A model generated the notes under the pieces. That model was not told the origin of the DNA, searched no databases, and was given only the letters and a program-made list of their open reading frames with translations. A stretch of 27,420 nucleotides of DNA, from contig JANYDV010000103.1 of assembly GCA_025363505.1 (NCBI GenBank), forward strand, positions 1 through 27,420, given 5' to 3'. Every line of letters begins with the position of its first letter. Position 1 is the first letter of the stretch. The position numbers and the translations under genes are program-made. Below are positions 6,358-14,500 of the stretch, in pieces. Origin of the DNA: Bacteroidota bacterium. GTDB lineage: Bacteria > Bacteroidota > Ignavibacteria > Palsa-1295.

Positions 6358-8502
6358 ATGAAAAATCTGTATCGCGTTGTTTTATTGTTGGTAATATTGC
6401 CTGCTCACACTTTGTATGGGCAATTAAATGTCTGGCGTTCGCAAAATCCTCCTACAGTCTCGGGCACCCTTAATGCTGTCCAGATCATCGATCCAAGCAG
6501 AATATATGTCGTCGGGGACCAGGCATCGTTCCTGGTGAGCGTTGACAGCGGAAATAACTGGCAAGCACACTCATCGATCGTGCCAATCAAGAATTTCAAT
6601 TGCTACGGTTTGTCATTCATCGATTCTCTTACCGGCATGGTTGTCGGGAAAAGCGGTGCGATCAAAACTACGGATGCCGGAAACTCTTGGAAAATAATGA
6701 CTACCCCGGGAGCAACAAAAACATTTTATGGTGTCTTAATGCTCAATAATACTATCGCATTTATGGTCGGACCTAATAATACGATCATTAAAAGTACTGA
6801 TGCAGGTAATAATTGGACGCCTTATGGGCTTGAGCTTCAGGTCGGGACACTCAAAAGTATTCGTAAAGTCAGAAGCGATTTTTTGGTTATCACCGGCGAA
6901 AATGGTTTTATCGTTACCAGTGTCGATACCGGCAAGATTTGGTCTCAGGTCTCTACTAATCACGGAAATAACATCAATAGCGTAGCTTTCACCGGTGATA
7001 GTGTGGCGATAGGAGTAGGTGAAAATGGATATATTACTTCGACAACTGATCATGGAGTGAACTGGACTAATCACCCGCTTGTCGATACAACAATTACCGT
7101 TACTGCTTCTTTGAATGTCATTGCTTCTAAAGATCCGCGTCGTTTTATAGTCGTCGGCGATTTTTCAACGACACTTTATACCACCGATGGCGGTCTTACT
7201 TGGCAAAAACCGTATCTTGGTCTTGGCGCAAATGTCAACCTGAAAGGACTCGATCTTTACTCACCTCTCTATGGTATTGCGGTTGGTGAGCAAGGGATAA
7301 TTATGCGCACCGTTGATGGGGGGGCTAATTGGCAATTTTTGCCGAATTCTCCATTTTACAATACCTTATATGCAATAGCTTTTGCAAAAGGTGATACGTT
7401 AAATGGAATTTCTGTCGGTCAATTTGGTGCATTGCTCACAACAAGTAACGGCGGAAAAAAATGGACAAGCCAAAAGCCATTTACCTTTTCTTCCCTTCGT
7501 TCAGTTGTTTTTTCTGATTCACTAACTGCCTATATCGTCGGCGATAATGGTCTAATGTTCAAATCTTCAGACCGTGGATTAAGTTGGACCCAACAAGCGA
7601 TTCCAACAAAAGTAAATTTACGTTCGATCTCGTTTCCAAGTTCAAGCGCAGGTTTTGTTGCCGGGGATTCTGCAACCGTGCTCGAAACCAGCACCGCAGG
7701 TGCATCATGGCATCGTTTAAAAACCGGATTAGCCGATACGGAGGTATGCTATGGGATTTCGTTTATTAATCCAAAAAATGGAATGATCGCTTCCGGGATA
7801 GATCTTGAATTTACCACAGATGGCGGTTTAAGTTGGAGTAAGAAAGATATGTTAGCCGCTAACGGTTGCGTGATGATTACGCCAACACATTATTGTTACG
7901 TTAGCTACGATGTACCAACGACTAAAGGTACGATTACGACATCCATTAACGGCATTACTAACACAGTATTTGGATATGACCGTGCGATGCAATCAGTAGC
8001 ATTTTGTGATGCGAACCGTGGTACAGCTGTTGGGTATGGTGGGCAGATCTATCACACGACTGATGGCGGTACAACTTGGTCTTCGCAAGTGAGCAATACC
8101 AGTGGGGTATTGTATGCGGTGGCTTATCCTTCGATCTCCGCAACTTCTACTTGTGGGATACGTGGCACGATACTTCGCCTCACCAGCGACGAAATACCCC
8201 TCGACGGAGTCCGAGAGCGTCCTTTGGCTAGCCGCAACACCGAAATAGAAATTGTTGCCACATTCCCAAATCCTGCAACTCAATTTACCGATGTAAGTTT
8301 TTCGCTTGCCCGAGCAATGCCATTGAGTATTGGAGTGTATGATATCAGAGGTGCAAAAGTCTGGTCTGCTGATTTAGGCATCGTTTCTTCAGGGTTGCAT
8401 TCCGAAACAATATCTCTCAATGGGCTGGCAAACGGAGCATATATTCTTGAGCTACGCTCCGCTTCGGAAGCAAATACAATCAATCTCAGAATTGACAAAT
8501 AA
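6358..8502 (+). CDS. Asp-box (Ycf48/BNR-like) propeller protein with T9SS sorting domain, copy 1 of 3
   Basis: This 714-residue protein has a signal peptide (about residues 1-22, ending LYGQ). It then has about twelve Asp-box motifs of the form S/T-x-D-x-G-x-x-W spaced roughly 40-55 residues apart, such as SVDSGNNW (61-68), TTDAGNSW, TTDHGVNW, TTDGGLTW, SSDRGLSW and TTDGGTTW, plus one degenerate copy. This is the repeat of Ycf48-like and sialidase-like beta-propellers, and the number fits two propellers or one very large one. From residue 627 the protein carries a type-A-like T9SS sorting domain: FPNP at 636-639, YDIRGAK, GLANGAYILEL, and final IDK. The protein should therefore be exported and either secreted or attached to the cell surface. 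No catalytic residues can be assigned, and Ycf48's photosystem role is not implied. The next two genes are close paralogues. Confidence 0.85.
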   Translation: MKNLYRVVLLLVILPAHTLYGQLNVWRSQNPPTVSGTLNAVQIIDPSRIYVVGDQASFLVSVDSGNNWQAHSSIVPIKNFNCYGLSFIDSLTGMVVGKSGAIKTTDAGNSWKIMTTPGATKTFYGVLMLNNTIAFMVGPNNTIIKSTDAGNNWTPYGLELQVGTLKSIRKVRSDFLVITGENGFIVTSVDTGKIWSQVSTNHGNNINSVAFTGDSVAIGVGENGYITSTTDHGVNWTNHPLVDTTITVTASLNVIASKDPRRFIVVGDFSTTLYTTDGGLTWQKPYLGLGANVNLKGLDLYSPLYGIAVGEQGIIMRTVDGGANWQFLPNSPFYNTLYAIAFAKGDTLNGISVGQFGALLTTSNGGKKWTSQKPFTFSSLRSVVFSDSLTAYIVGDNGLMFKSSDRGLSWTQQAIPTKVNLRSISFPSSSAGFVAGDSATVLETSTAGASWHRLKTGLADTEVCYGISFINPKNGMIASGIDLEFTTDGGLSWSKKDMLAANGCVMITPTHYCYVSYDVPTTKGTITTSINGITNTVFGYDRAMQSVAFCDANRGTAVGYGGQIYHTTDGGTTWSSQVSNTSGVLYAVAYPSISATSTCGIRGTILRLTSDEIPLDGVRERPLASRNTEIEIVATFPNPATQFTDVSFSLARAMPLSIGVYDIRGAKVWSADLGIVSSGLHSETISLNGLANGAYILELRSASEANTINLRIDK

Positions 8503-8511
8503 CTGCTCGGA

Positions 8512-8548
8512 AAACTTGTAACTTCGGGGGTTCTCAAGCGTTTTACTC
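8512..8548 (+). repeat. Conserved spacer block before copy 2 of the propeller genes
   Basis: The spacer contains AAACTTGTAACT, then a G-run, then TCTCAAGCGTTTTACT. The same order recurs at 10754-10791 before copy 3 (GAACTTGTAACT, GGG, TCTCAAGCGTTTTTACT). A weaker trace, GTAACT followed by GGG at 6294-6306, precedes copy 1. It is a remnant of the tandem duplication and may hold a conserved regulatory site. Confidence 0.6.
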
Positions 8549-8585
8549 TGAGTATTATTGGTATTGTGCCAATACTGTGAAACCT

Positions 8586-10745
8586 ATGAAAAAAATCTTT
8601 CTTTGCATCGTTGTCCTTCTGATGGTTGTCTCGTCAGATTCATCTTATGGGCAACTAAATATTTGGCGTTCGCAAAACCCACCGACGGTCTCGGGCACTC
8701 TCAATGCCGTGCAAATCATCTCCCCAAAACGAATCTATGTAGTTGGCGATCAGGGTTCGTTTTTAACGAGCGTTGATAGTGGTAACAGTTGGAATGTTCA
8801 TTCCTCGATTGTCCCGCTTAAAAACTTTAACTGTTTGGGATTATCGTTTATTGACTCATTGACGGGAATGGTCGTTGGTAAATCTGCCGCGATCAAAACG
8901 ACAAATGCCGGGAATACTTGGTCAATGATGACGACCCCCGTGATTACCGCATTCTATGGAGTATTAATGCTCGACGATACTATAGGATTTATCGTCGGGG
9001 GAAGTAATACTATTCTCAAAACAACAGACGCGGGCAACGCTTGGGCATCCTATGGTATTGAGTTGCAAGTGGGCACACTGAGAAGTATTCGTAAAGTCAG
9101 AAGTGATTTTTTAGTGATCACCGGTGATAATGGTTACATCCTCGTAAGCTCGGATACAGGGAGAAGTTGGAATCAGATTCATACCGATCATGGTAATAAT
9201 CTCAATAGTTTGTCTTTCGCAACCGATAGTATGGCAATCGGTGTAGGTGAAAATGGGTATATCACAAAAACAATTAATCGGGGTGCCACCTGGAAAACTC
9301 AAACGCTGGTAGATACTATCATCTCGGTCACGGCAACACTTAATGCGATCGTGTCGAAAGACGCGCAACACTTTGTGATCGTCGGAAATAATGCTAACTC
9401 AATCTATTCTTCCGATGCCGGTCTCACCTGGAAAAAGTCCTATCTTGATCTTAGCGGAGTAAATATCAGCCTCAAAGGTCTCGATCTCCTCAATCCGCAG
9501 TACGGGTTTGCCGTTGGTGAACAAGGTTTTATTATGCGCACGACTGATGCCGGTGCCAATTGGCAGTTTTTGCCAATTTCTCCATATTACAATCTCTTGC
9601 GCTCTATCGCTTTCCCGAAGGGTGATACCTCGAATGGCATTGCTGTCGGTCAGCTTGGTGCAATACTTACAACGAGCGACGGAGGAAAAAAATGGACAAG
9701 TGTTAAACCTTTCACGAGGGATGTCCTTCGCTCAGTCGTATTTTCCGATCCGCTGACTGCCTATGTTGTTGGCGATTATGGAATGATGTATAAGACAATT
9801 GATCGAGGTGTCAATTGGGTAAAACAAACTATTCCTGCTACAGCAAAACTCGTCGCAATCACATTCCCTAACCCGCAAGTAGGTTTTGTTGCCGGTGATT
9901 CCTCAACCGTCCTTGAAACGAATACCGGGGGGCTTTCATGGCATCGAATAAAATTCCCAATGCCCGATAGTGAGGGATGTACTGGTATTTCATTTTGTGA
10001 TTCAAAGAATGGCATGATCACAACTGCAAATGATAGCAAATTCACATCCGATGGAGGTTTGACTTGGATATCGAGAGGAGATAATACTTTTGGTCGTTAT
10101 AGTTGCCATATGATTTCGCCAATTCACTATAGTGAGGTGGGGATATACACGGAACCCTTCTTTACATCTGGGGAAGTTAGAACGACTAACGATGGAAAAA
10201 TTTCAAGGGTATTTAATTATGATCTTGCTTTTTTGTCCATTGCATTTTGTGATTCAAATCACGGAACAGCTGTGGGGTATGGCGGAAAGATTTACCATAC
10301 TACTAATGGTGGAGTTACATGGGATGCCCAGCAAAGCAGCACGACCAATACCCTCTTCTGCGTAGCCTATCCTTCGGTTTCCGCCTCATCGGTTTGTGGA
10401 ATACGGGGGACGATTATGCGCCGAACCAGCGATGAAGCTGCGCTTGCAGGGGTTCGTGAGCATCCGATGGCAAGCCGTAATACTGAAATAGAATTCGTTG
10501 CCGCATTCCCCAACCCTGCTAAGCGATTTACAGAAATTAGTTTTTCACTTGCCAGAGCGATGCCATTGAGTATCGAATTCTATGATATTAGAGGCGCGAA
10601 GATGCGCTCTGCTGATCTTGGGATCGTCTCATCGGGTGAGCATTCACAAAGATTGTCTCTTGATGGGCTTACGAGCGGAGCCTACATTCTTGAACTCCGA
10701 TCACCTTCGGAAACGCACACGATCAGTGTGAGAATTGATAAGTAA
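8586..10745 (+). CDS. Asp-box (Ycf48/BNR-like) propeller protein with T9SS sorting domain, copy 2 of 3
   Basis: This is a 719-residue paralogue of the preceding gene, similar along its whole length. It has a signal peptide (MKKIFLCIVVLLMVV... ending SYGQ), Asp-box motifs in the same order (SVDSGNSW, TTNAGNTW, TTDAGNAW, SSDTGRSW, TINRGATW, SSDAGLTW, TTDAGANW and further copies) and a sorting domain from about residue 632. The ATG at 8586 is chosen over an in-frame GTG nine bases earlier because copies 1 and 3 both start with the equivalent MK at the signal peptide. It lies 83 bp after copy 1. That spacer shares a block with the spacer before copy 3, so the duplication included flanking DNA. 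Its motifs are closer to copy 3 than to copy 1 in several places (GTIMRRTSDEA against GTILRLTSDEI). The blade around residues 495-545 differs strongly between copies. Confidence 0.85.
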   Translation: MKKIFLCIVVLLMVVSSDSSYGQLNIWRSQNPPTVSGTLNAVQIISPKRIYVVGDQGSFLTSVDSGNSWNVHSSIVPLKNFNCLGLSFIDSLTGMVVGKSAAIKTTNAGNTWSMMTTPVITAFYGVLMLDDTIGFIVGGSNTILKTTDAGNAWASYGIELQVGTLRSIRKVRSDFLVITGDNGYILVSSDTGRSWNQIHTDHGNNLNSLSFATDSMAIGVGENGYITKTINRGATWKTQTLVDTIISVTATLNAIVSKDAQHFVIVGNNANSIYSSDAGLTWKKSYLDLSGVNISLKGLDLLNPQYGFAVGEQGFIMRTTDAGANWQFLPISPYYNLLRSIAFPKGDTSNGIAVGQLGAILTTSDGGKKWTSVKPFTRDVLRSVVFSDPLTAYVVGDYGMMYKTIDRGVNWVKQTIPATAKLVAITFPNPQVGFVAGDSSTVLETNTGGLSWHRIKFPMPDSEGCTGISFCDSKNGMITTANDSKFTSDGGLTWISRGDNTFGRYSCHMISPIHYSEVGIYTEPFFTSGEVRTTNDGKISRVFNYDLAFLSIAFCDSNHGTAVGYGGKIYHTTNGGVTWDAQQSSTTNTLFCVAYPSVSASSVCGIRGTIMRRTSDEAALAGVREHPMASRNTEIEFVAAFPNPAKRFTEISFSLARAMPLSIEFYDIRGAKMRSADLGIVSSGEHSQRLSLDGLTSGAYILELRSPSETHTISVRIDK

Positions 10746-10753
10746 ACTATCGT

Positions 10754-10791
10754 AGAACTTGTAACTGATGAGGGTCTCAAGCGTTTTTACT
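10754..10791 (+). repeat. Conserved spacer block before copy 3 of the propeller genes
   Basis: This is the counterpart of the block at 8512-8548, with the same order of GAACTTGTAACT, G-rich middle and TCTCAAGCG followed by a T-run and ACT. It is not an identifiable promoter: the nearest TAnnTTTG-like string (TACTTTCG at 10788) has a mismatch and is too far from a TTG element. Confidence 0.55.
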
Positions 10792-10819
10792 TTCGGGTGA
10801 CAATCTTTCTGTCGATACT

Positions 10820-12994
10820 ATGAAAAAAATTCTTTACGTTGTCGTTTTGCTGCTGGCAGTTATGCCAGCCAATTCATCCTACGGACAATTAAATATTTGG
10901 CGTTCACAAAACCCACCGACGCTATCGGGCACACTTAATGCAGTGCAGATCATCAGCCCACAACGAATCTACATTGTTGGCGATCAAGGTTCATTCTTAA
11001 CAAGTATTGATAGCGGTAACAGTTGGAATGTCCATTCCTCGATCGTCCCAATCAAAAACTTTAACTGTTACGGATTATCGTTCATCGACTCTTTGAAGGG
11101 AATGGTTGTCGGTAAAAGTGGTGAGGTAACAAAACCGATAGCCATCGCGATCAAAACCACAGATGTGGGAAAGACTTGGTCAATAATGAAAACCCCTGCC
11201 AATACAGCATTTTACGGCGTGTTGATGTTCAACGATTCGATAGGTTTTATTGTCGGGGCAAGCAATACGATTCTCAAAACGACCGATGCCGGCAATACTT
11301 GGACACCTTATGGGCTTGAGCTTAATGTTGGCACGCTCAGAAGTATTCGTAAGGTCAGAAGCAATTTTTTAGTGATCACCGGAGACAATGGGTATATCGT
11401 CTCAAGTTCGGATACCGGTAAGTACTGGTCCCAGATCCATACCGATCATGGTAATAATCTTTTTAGTGTCTCGTTCACAACTGATAGTACGGCAATTGGT
11501 GTCGGTGAAAATGGGTATATCACCAAAACAACGAATCGTGGTGCTACATGGAAAGCTCAAATACTCGTTGATACGATCGTCTCAGTCACCACATCGCTCA
11601 ATGCGATTGCATCGAAAGATCCTCGACGCTTTATCATCGTCGGAAACAATGCAAACATCATTTTTTCTGAGGATTCAGGTCTTACTTGGAAAAAGCCTTT
11701 TCTTGAACTTGGTGGTACCAATGTCCATCTTCGAGGTCTTGATCTGCTCACTCCGTTGTATGGAATTGCAGTAGGTGAACAAGGATTTATTATGCGCACG
11801 ACTGATGGGGGCGCTAATTGGAAATTCTTGCCAATTTCTCCATTCTATAATATTTTGCGTTCGATTGCTTTCCCCAAAGGTGACACCTCCAATGGCATTG
11901 CAGTTGGTAATTTAGGGGCGGTGATGGTTACCAGTAATGGTGGAAGAAAATGGTCGATTATTGACCCATTTACCTCCTTAGCACTTCGTTCAGTGATATT
12001 CTCCGATTCTGTAACAGCCTTTGCCGTGGGCGACGACGGTATCATGTTCAAAACATCTGATCGAGGGGCACATTGGACAAAACAAGTAATCCCTACTACA
12101 GTAGTGTTACGATCAATCACATTCCCGACACCGCAAGTTGGCTATGTTGCAGGCGATTCAGCCACAGTCTTCAAAACCACTACCGCAGGTGCATCATGGT
12201 ATCGTTTAAAAATTCCATACCCTAATGGTGAAGGGGTATCGGGAATTTCATTTTGTGATCCTATCAATGGAATGGTTGTGACTGCAAATGACGTAGAACT
12301 TACCACCAATGGCGGATTAAGTTGGATATCACAGTTTGGCTTTGGTTATGGTTGTTTTATGATATCACCAACACATTACTGTGTAGCATCCCTTGATACA
12401 GGACCTTTAATTATGCACGGTATGGTTATTACCACTTTAAATGGAAAAACAACAACAGCATTAGGCTACAATGCGGCATTTTTTTCTGTTAGTTATTGTG
12501 ATGAGAATCGAGGTATCGTCGTAGGGATGGGTGGACAGATCTATCACACCACCGATGGCGGAATGACTTGGGAACAGCAGGCAAGTAATACTGATGGTAT
12601 CCTCTATTGTGTTGCATATCCTTCCGTTTCGGCTGCATCCGTTTGTGGTATCCGTGGGACTATTATGCGCCGAACCAGCGATGAAGCTCCGCTTGCGGGG
12701 GTTTGTGAACAACCAATGGCGAGCCATAATACTGAGATAGAATTTATTGCAGCCTTCCCGAATCCCGCCGACCGATTTACTGAAATTAGTTTTTCGCTTT
12801 CCCGCCCAATGCCTTTGAGTATAGCGATATATGACATTCGAGGTGTAAAGTTGCGTTCTGAGGATATGGGAATTGTCGCTTCCGGCGAGCAAACACAGAT
12901 GCTATCGCTTGAAGGGCTTGCAAATGGAGCATATATTCTTGAACTCCGCTCACCCACAGACGTTAGGACGATCAGTCTCAGAATTGATAAATAA
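10820..12994 (+). CDS. Asp-box (Ycf48/BNR-like) propeller protein with T9SS sorting domain, copy 3 of 3
   Basis: This 724-residue paralogue has signal peptide MKKILYVVVLLLAVM... ending SYGQ, the same series of Asp boxes (SIDSGNSW, TTDVGKTW, TTDAGNTW, SSDTGKYW, TTNRGATW, SEDSGLTW and so on) and a sorting domain from about residue 637 to the terminal IDK. It contains an in-frame 24-bp insertion (11123-11146, encoding EVTKPIAI) just before the second Asp box that the other two copies lack. That insertion explains most of its extra length. Export by Sec and then T9SS is expected. The ligand or structural role is unknown. It is 74 bp after copy 2 and 92 bp before ssb. No terminator is visible on either side, so co-transcription of the three copies is possible but not shown. 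Confidence 0.85.
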   Translation: MKKILYVVVLLLAVMPANSSYGQLNIWRSQNPPTLSGTLNAVQIISPQRIYIVGDQGSFLTSIDSGNSWNVHSSIVPIKNFNCYGLSFIDSLKGMVVGKSGEVTKPIAIAIKTTDVGKTWSIMKTPANTAFYGVLMFNDSIGFIVGASNTILKTTDAGNTWTPYGLELNVGTLRSIRKVRSNFLVITGDNGYIVSSSDTGKYWSQIHTDHGNNLFSVSFTTDSTAIGVGENGYITKTTNRGATWKAQILVDTIVSVTTSLNAIASKDPRRFIIVGNNANIIFSEDSGLTWKKPFLELGGTNVHLRGLDLLTPLYGIAVGEQGFIMRTTDGGANWKFLPISPFYNILRSIAFPKGDTSNGIAVGNLGAVMVTSNGGRKWSIIDPFTSLALRSVIFSDSVTAFAVGDDGIMFKTSDRGAHWTKQVIPTTVVLRSITFPTPQVGYVAGDSATVFKTTTAGASWYRLKIPYPNGEGVSGISFCDPINGMVVTANDVELTTNGGLSWISQFGFGYGCFMISPTHYCVASLDTGPLIMHGMVITTLNGKTTTALGYNAAFFSVSYCDENRGIVVGMGGQIYHTTDGGMTWEQQASNTDGILYCVAYPSVSAASVCGIRGTIMRRTSDEAPLAGVCEQPMASHNTEIEFIAAFPNPADRFTEISFSLSRPMPLSIAIYDIRGVKLRSEDMGIVASGEQTQMLSLEGLANGAYILELRSPTDVRTISLRIDK

Positions 12995-13075
12995 TGGTTT
13001 AAGTCATCTTGGTCAAACTAACAGTGAACCTTCTGGCAAGGTGGTAGCGTTTATTTTGCAATAAATCTATCACTT

Positions 13076-13081
13076 GAGGAG
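13076..13081 (+). promoter_or_regulatory. Ribosome binding site of ssb
   Basis: GAGGAG lies 5 nt before the ATG at 13087. It is one of the few clear Shine-Dalgarno sequences in the window and fits the expected strong expression of single-stranded DNA-binding protein. Confidence 0.65.
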
Positions 13082-13086
13082 CACCT

Positions 13087-13551
13087 ATGGCAGGAAAAAG
13101 TTTAAATAAAGCATGTCTCATTGGTAACGCAGGAAAAGACGCGGAACTACGTTATACCAATTCCGGCAAAGCCCGTGCTTCATTTAGTTTGGCGACAAGT
13201 GAATCCTGGAAAGATCAAAATGGCTCACAGCAAGAACGTGTGACTTGGCATAATGTAGTCGCTTGGGACAAACTTGGTGAAATCTGCGGAAATTATGTCA
13301 AAAAGGGCAAACAAGTTTATATCGAAGGTCGCATCAGCAATACCAGTTACGACGATAAAGAAGGCGTAAAAAAGTATATTTCCGAAGTCGTTGCTACAGA
13401 TCTCATCCTTCTCGGTGGGGCAGGTGGTGGCGAACGTGCTTCTTCAGGATTTTCCCAGAACTCAACCCCATCAGAGCAACACTCATCATCACCTATGAAT
13501 GCAGAATTTGACCAAGGTGGTTCAATTCCGGATTCGGATCTACCCTTTTAA
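13087..13551 (+). CDS. ssb: Single-stranded DNA-binding protein
   Basis: This 154-residue SSB coats single-stranded DNA during replication, recombination and repair and recruits partner proteins through its C-terminal tip. The OB fold occupies about residues 1-108, with LNKACLIGNAGKDAELRYT at the start, the WHNVVAWDKLGEIC segment and VYIEGRISNTSY. A disordered Gly/Ser/Gln-rich linker follows, and the protein ends in the diagnostic acidic tip DSDLPF. Length is normal for bacterial SSB. A good Shine-Dalgarno sequence sets the start. The gene is followed after only 8 bp by the MCE-domain gene, so the two may share a transcript, although no functional link is obvious. It is not next to rpsF/rpsR, the common bacterial setting, at least within this window. 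Confidence 0.96.
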   Translation: MAGKSLNKACLIGNAGKDAELRYTNSGKARASFSLATSESWKDQNGSQQERVTWHNVVAWDKLGEICGNYVKKGKQVYIEGRISNTSYDDKEGVKKYISEVVATDLILLGGAGGGERASSGFSQNSTPSEQHSSSPMNAEFDQGGSIPDSDLPF

Positions 13552-13559
13552 TATTTATC

Positions 13560-14480
13560 GTGCAACAACAACGAAATACCAACTTCAAGGTAGGAATTAC
13601 TGTTTTAGTCGGGCTGGCGGTATTGATCTTTGGTATAGGCTGGGCAAAAAGTTGGAATTTTAACAATGCGCAGCATTATCTTACTGCAACATTCCCTACT
13701 GTTTCAGGGCTGGAGCGCGGCGATGGTGTGTTTATTCGTGGTGTCCGACATGGAGTGGTTGATCAAATCACTGAGTCCACCAACGGTACTATTATCGTGA
13801 GGATGGCATTAACCGATGCACAACCTATCCATCATGACGCAACAGCAATCATTTCGATGCTTGAATTGATGGGCGGTAAAAAAGTGGATATCAGCCCCGG
13901 TTCAAACGGCAGTTTCGATCTTGCTCGTGACACTCTTATTGGTACTGCAGGCGGTGATATTAGCTCATTGATCAGCTTTGCGAATTCGCTTGCCCCCACG
14001 ATCGATGTTATTTTTCATAAAGTAGATACCGTACTAAATTCAGTAAATGATCTCTTTGGCAATGGTGCGCTCAAACAAAAAACATATGCCGCCCTTGATA
14101 ACGCCGCAGCAACAATAGCCGATCTTCGTACGGTAATCAAAGAAAATCGTGAGACACTTTCACGAACTTTGCAAGATGTTGATCGTCTTGCCGTCGAAGG
14201 CTCAAATGCGATTATTCAATTGCGCCCGGGCGTCAGTTCAACCCTTGACACCGTAAAAGATTTTATTCATCACTCACAAGGTACGTTGGCTCGCGCCGAT
14301 ACACTCTTAGCCGGTATCAACCAAATTTTAGCCGAAGCACGTAGCAATAAATCCGTACTCTATAAATTGACAATCGACAAAGAATTCTCGAACAAGTTAG
14401 ATTCGATGATCCAGTCAGCAAGTCAGTTTATTCGTCAAATAAAAAAGAACGGTATGGACGTGAACGTCCATGTATTCTAG
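13560..14480 (+). CDS. MlaD/MCE-domain protein (lipid-transport substrate-binding type)
   Basis: This 306-residue protein has an uncleaved N-terminal membrane anchor (about residues 11-28, VGITVLVGLAVLIFGIGW) followed by an MCE domain at about 38-115. FPTVSGLERGDGVFIRGVRHGVVDQI and ELMGGKKVDISPG match the MlaD family. The rest is alpha-helical, with coiled-coil-like segments rich in Leu, Asp and Thr. MCE proteins form rings in the periplasm that carry phospholipids between inner and outer membrane, working with an MlaE permease and an MlaF ATPase. Neither partner is in this window, so the gene is an orphan here. The start is GTG at 13560 with no Shine-Dalgarno sequence, 8 bp after ssb. Reinitiation after ssb translation is plausible. 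Confidence 0.88.
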   Translation: MQQQRNTNFKVGITVLVGLAVLIFGIGWAKSWNFNNAQHYLTATFPTVSGLERGDGVFIRGVRHGVVDQITESTNGTIIVRMALTDAQPIHHDATAIISMLELMGGKKVDISPGSNGSFDLARDTLIGTAGGDISSLISFANSLAPTIDVIFHKVDTVLNSVNDLFGNGALKQKTYAALDNAAATIADLRTVIKENRETLSRTLQDVDRLAVEGSNAIIQLRPGVSSTLDTVKDFIHHSQGTLARADTLLAGINQILAEARSNKSVLYKLTIDKEFSNKLDSMIQSASQFIRQIKKNGMDVNVHVF

Positions 14481-14500
14481 ATTCTAAGAGCATTGTCACT

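Noticed and set aside
12461..12892. Open frame of 143 codons on the minus strand within propeller copy 3
   Set aside because: It lies wholly inside a well-supported gene, lacks recognisable domains, and its composition (many Ser, Ile and Cys in no pattern) fits a shadow frame.
13050..13065. AT-rich hairpin TTTATT/AATAAA before ssb
   Set aside because: Six A-T pairs only, too weak to be a terminator, and this composition is common in such spacers.
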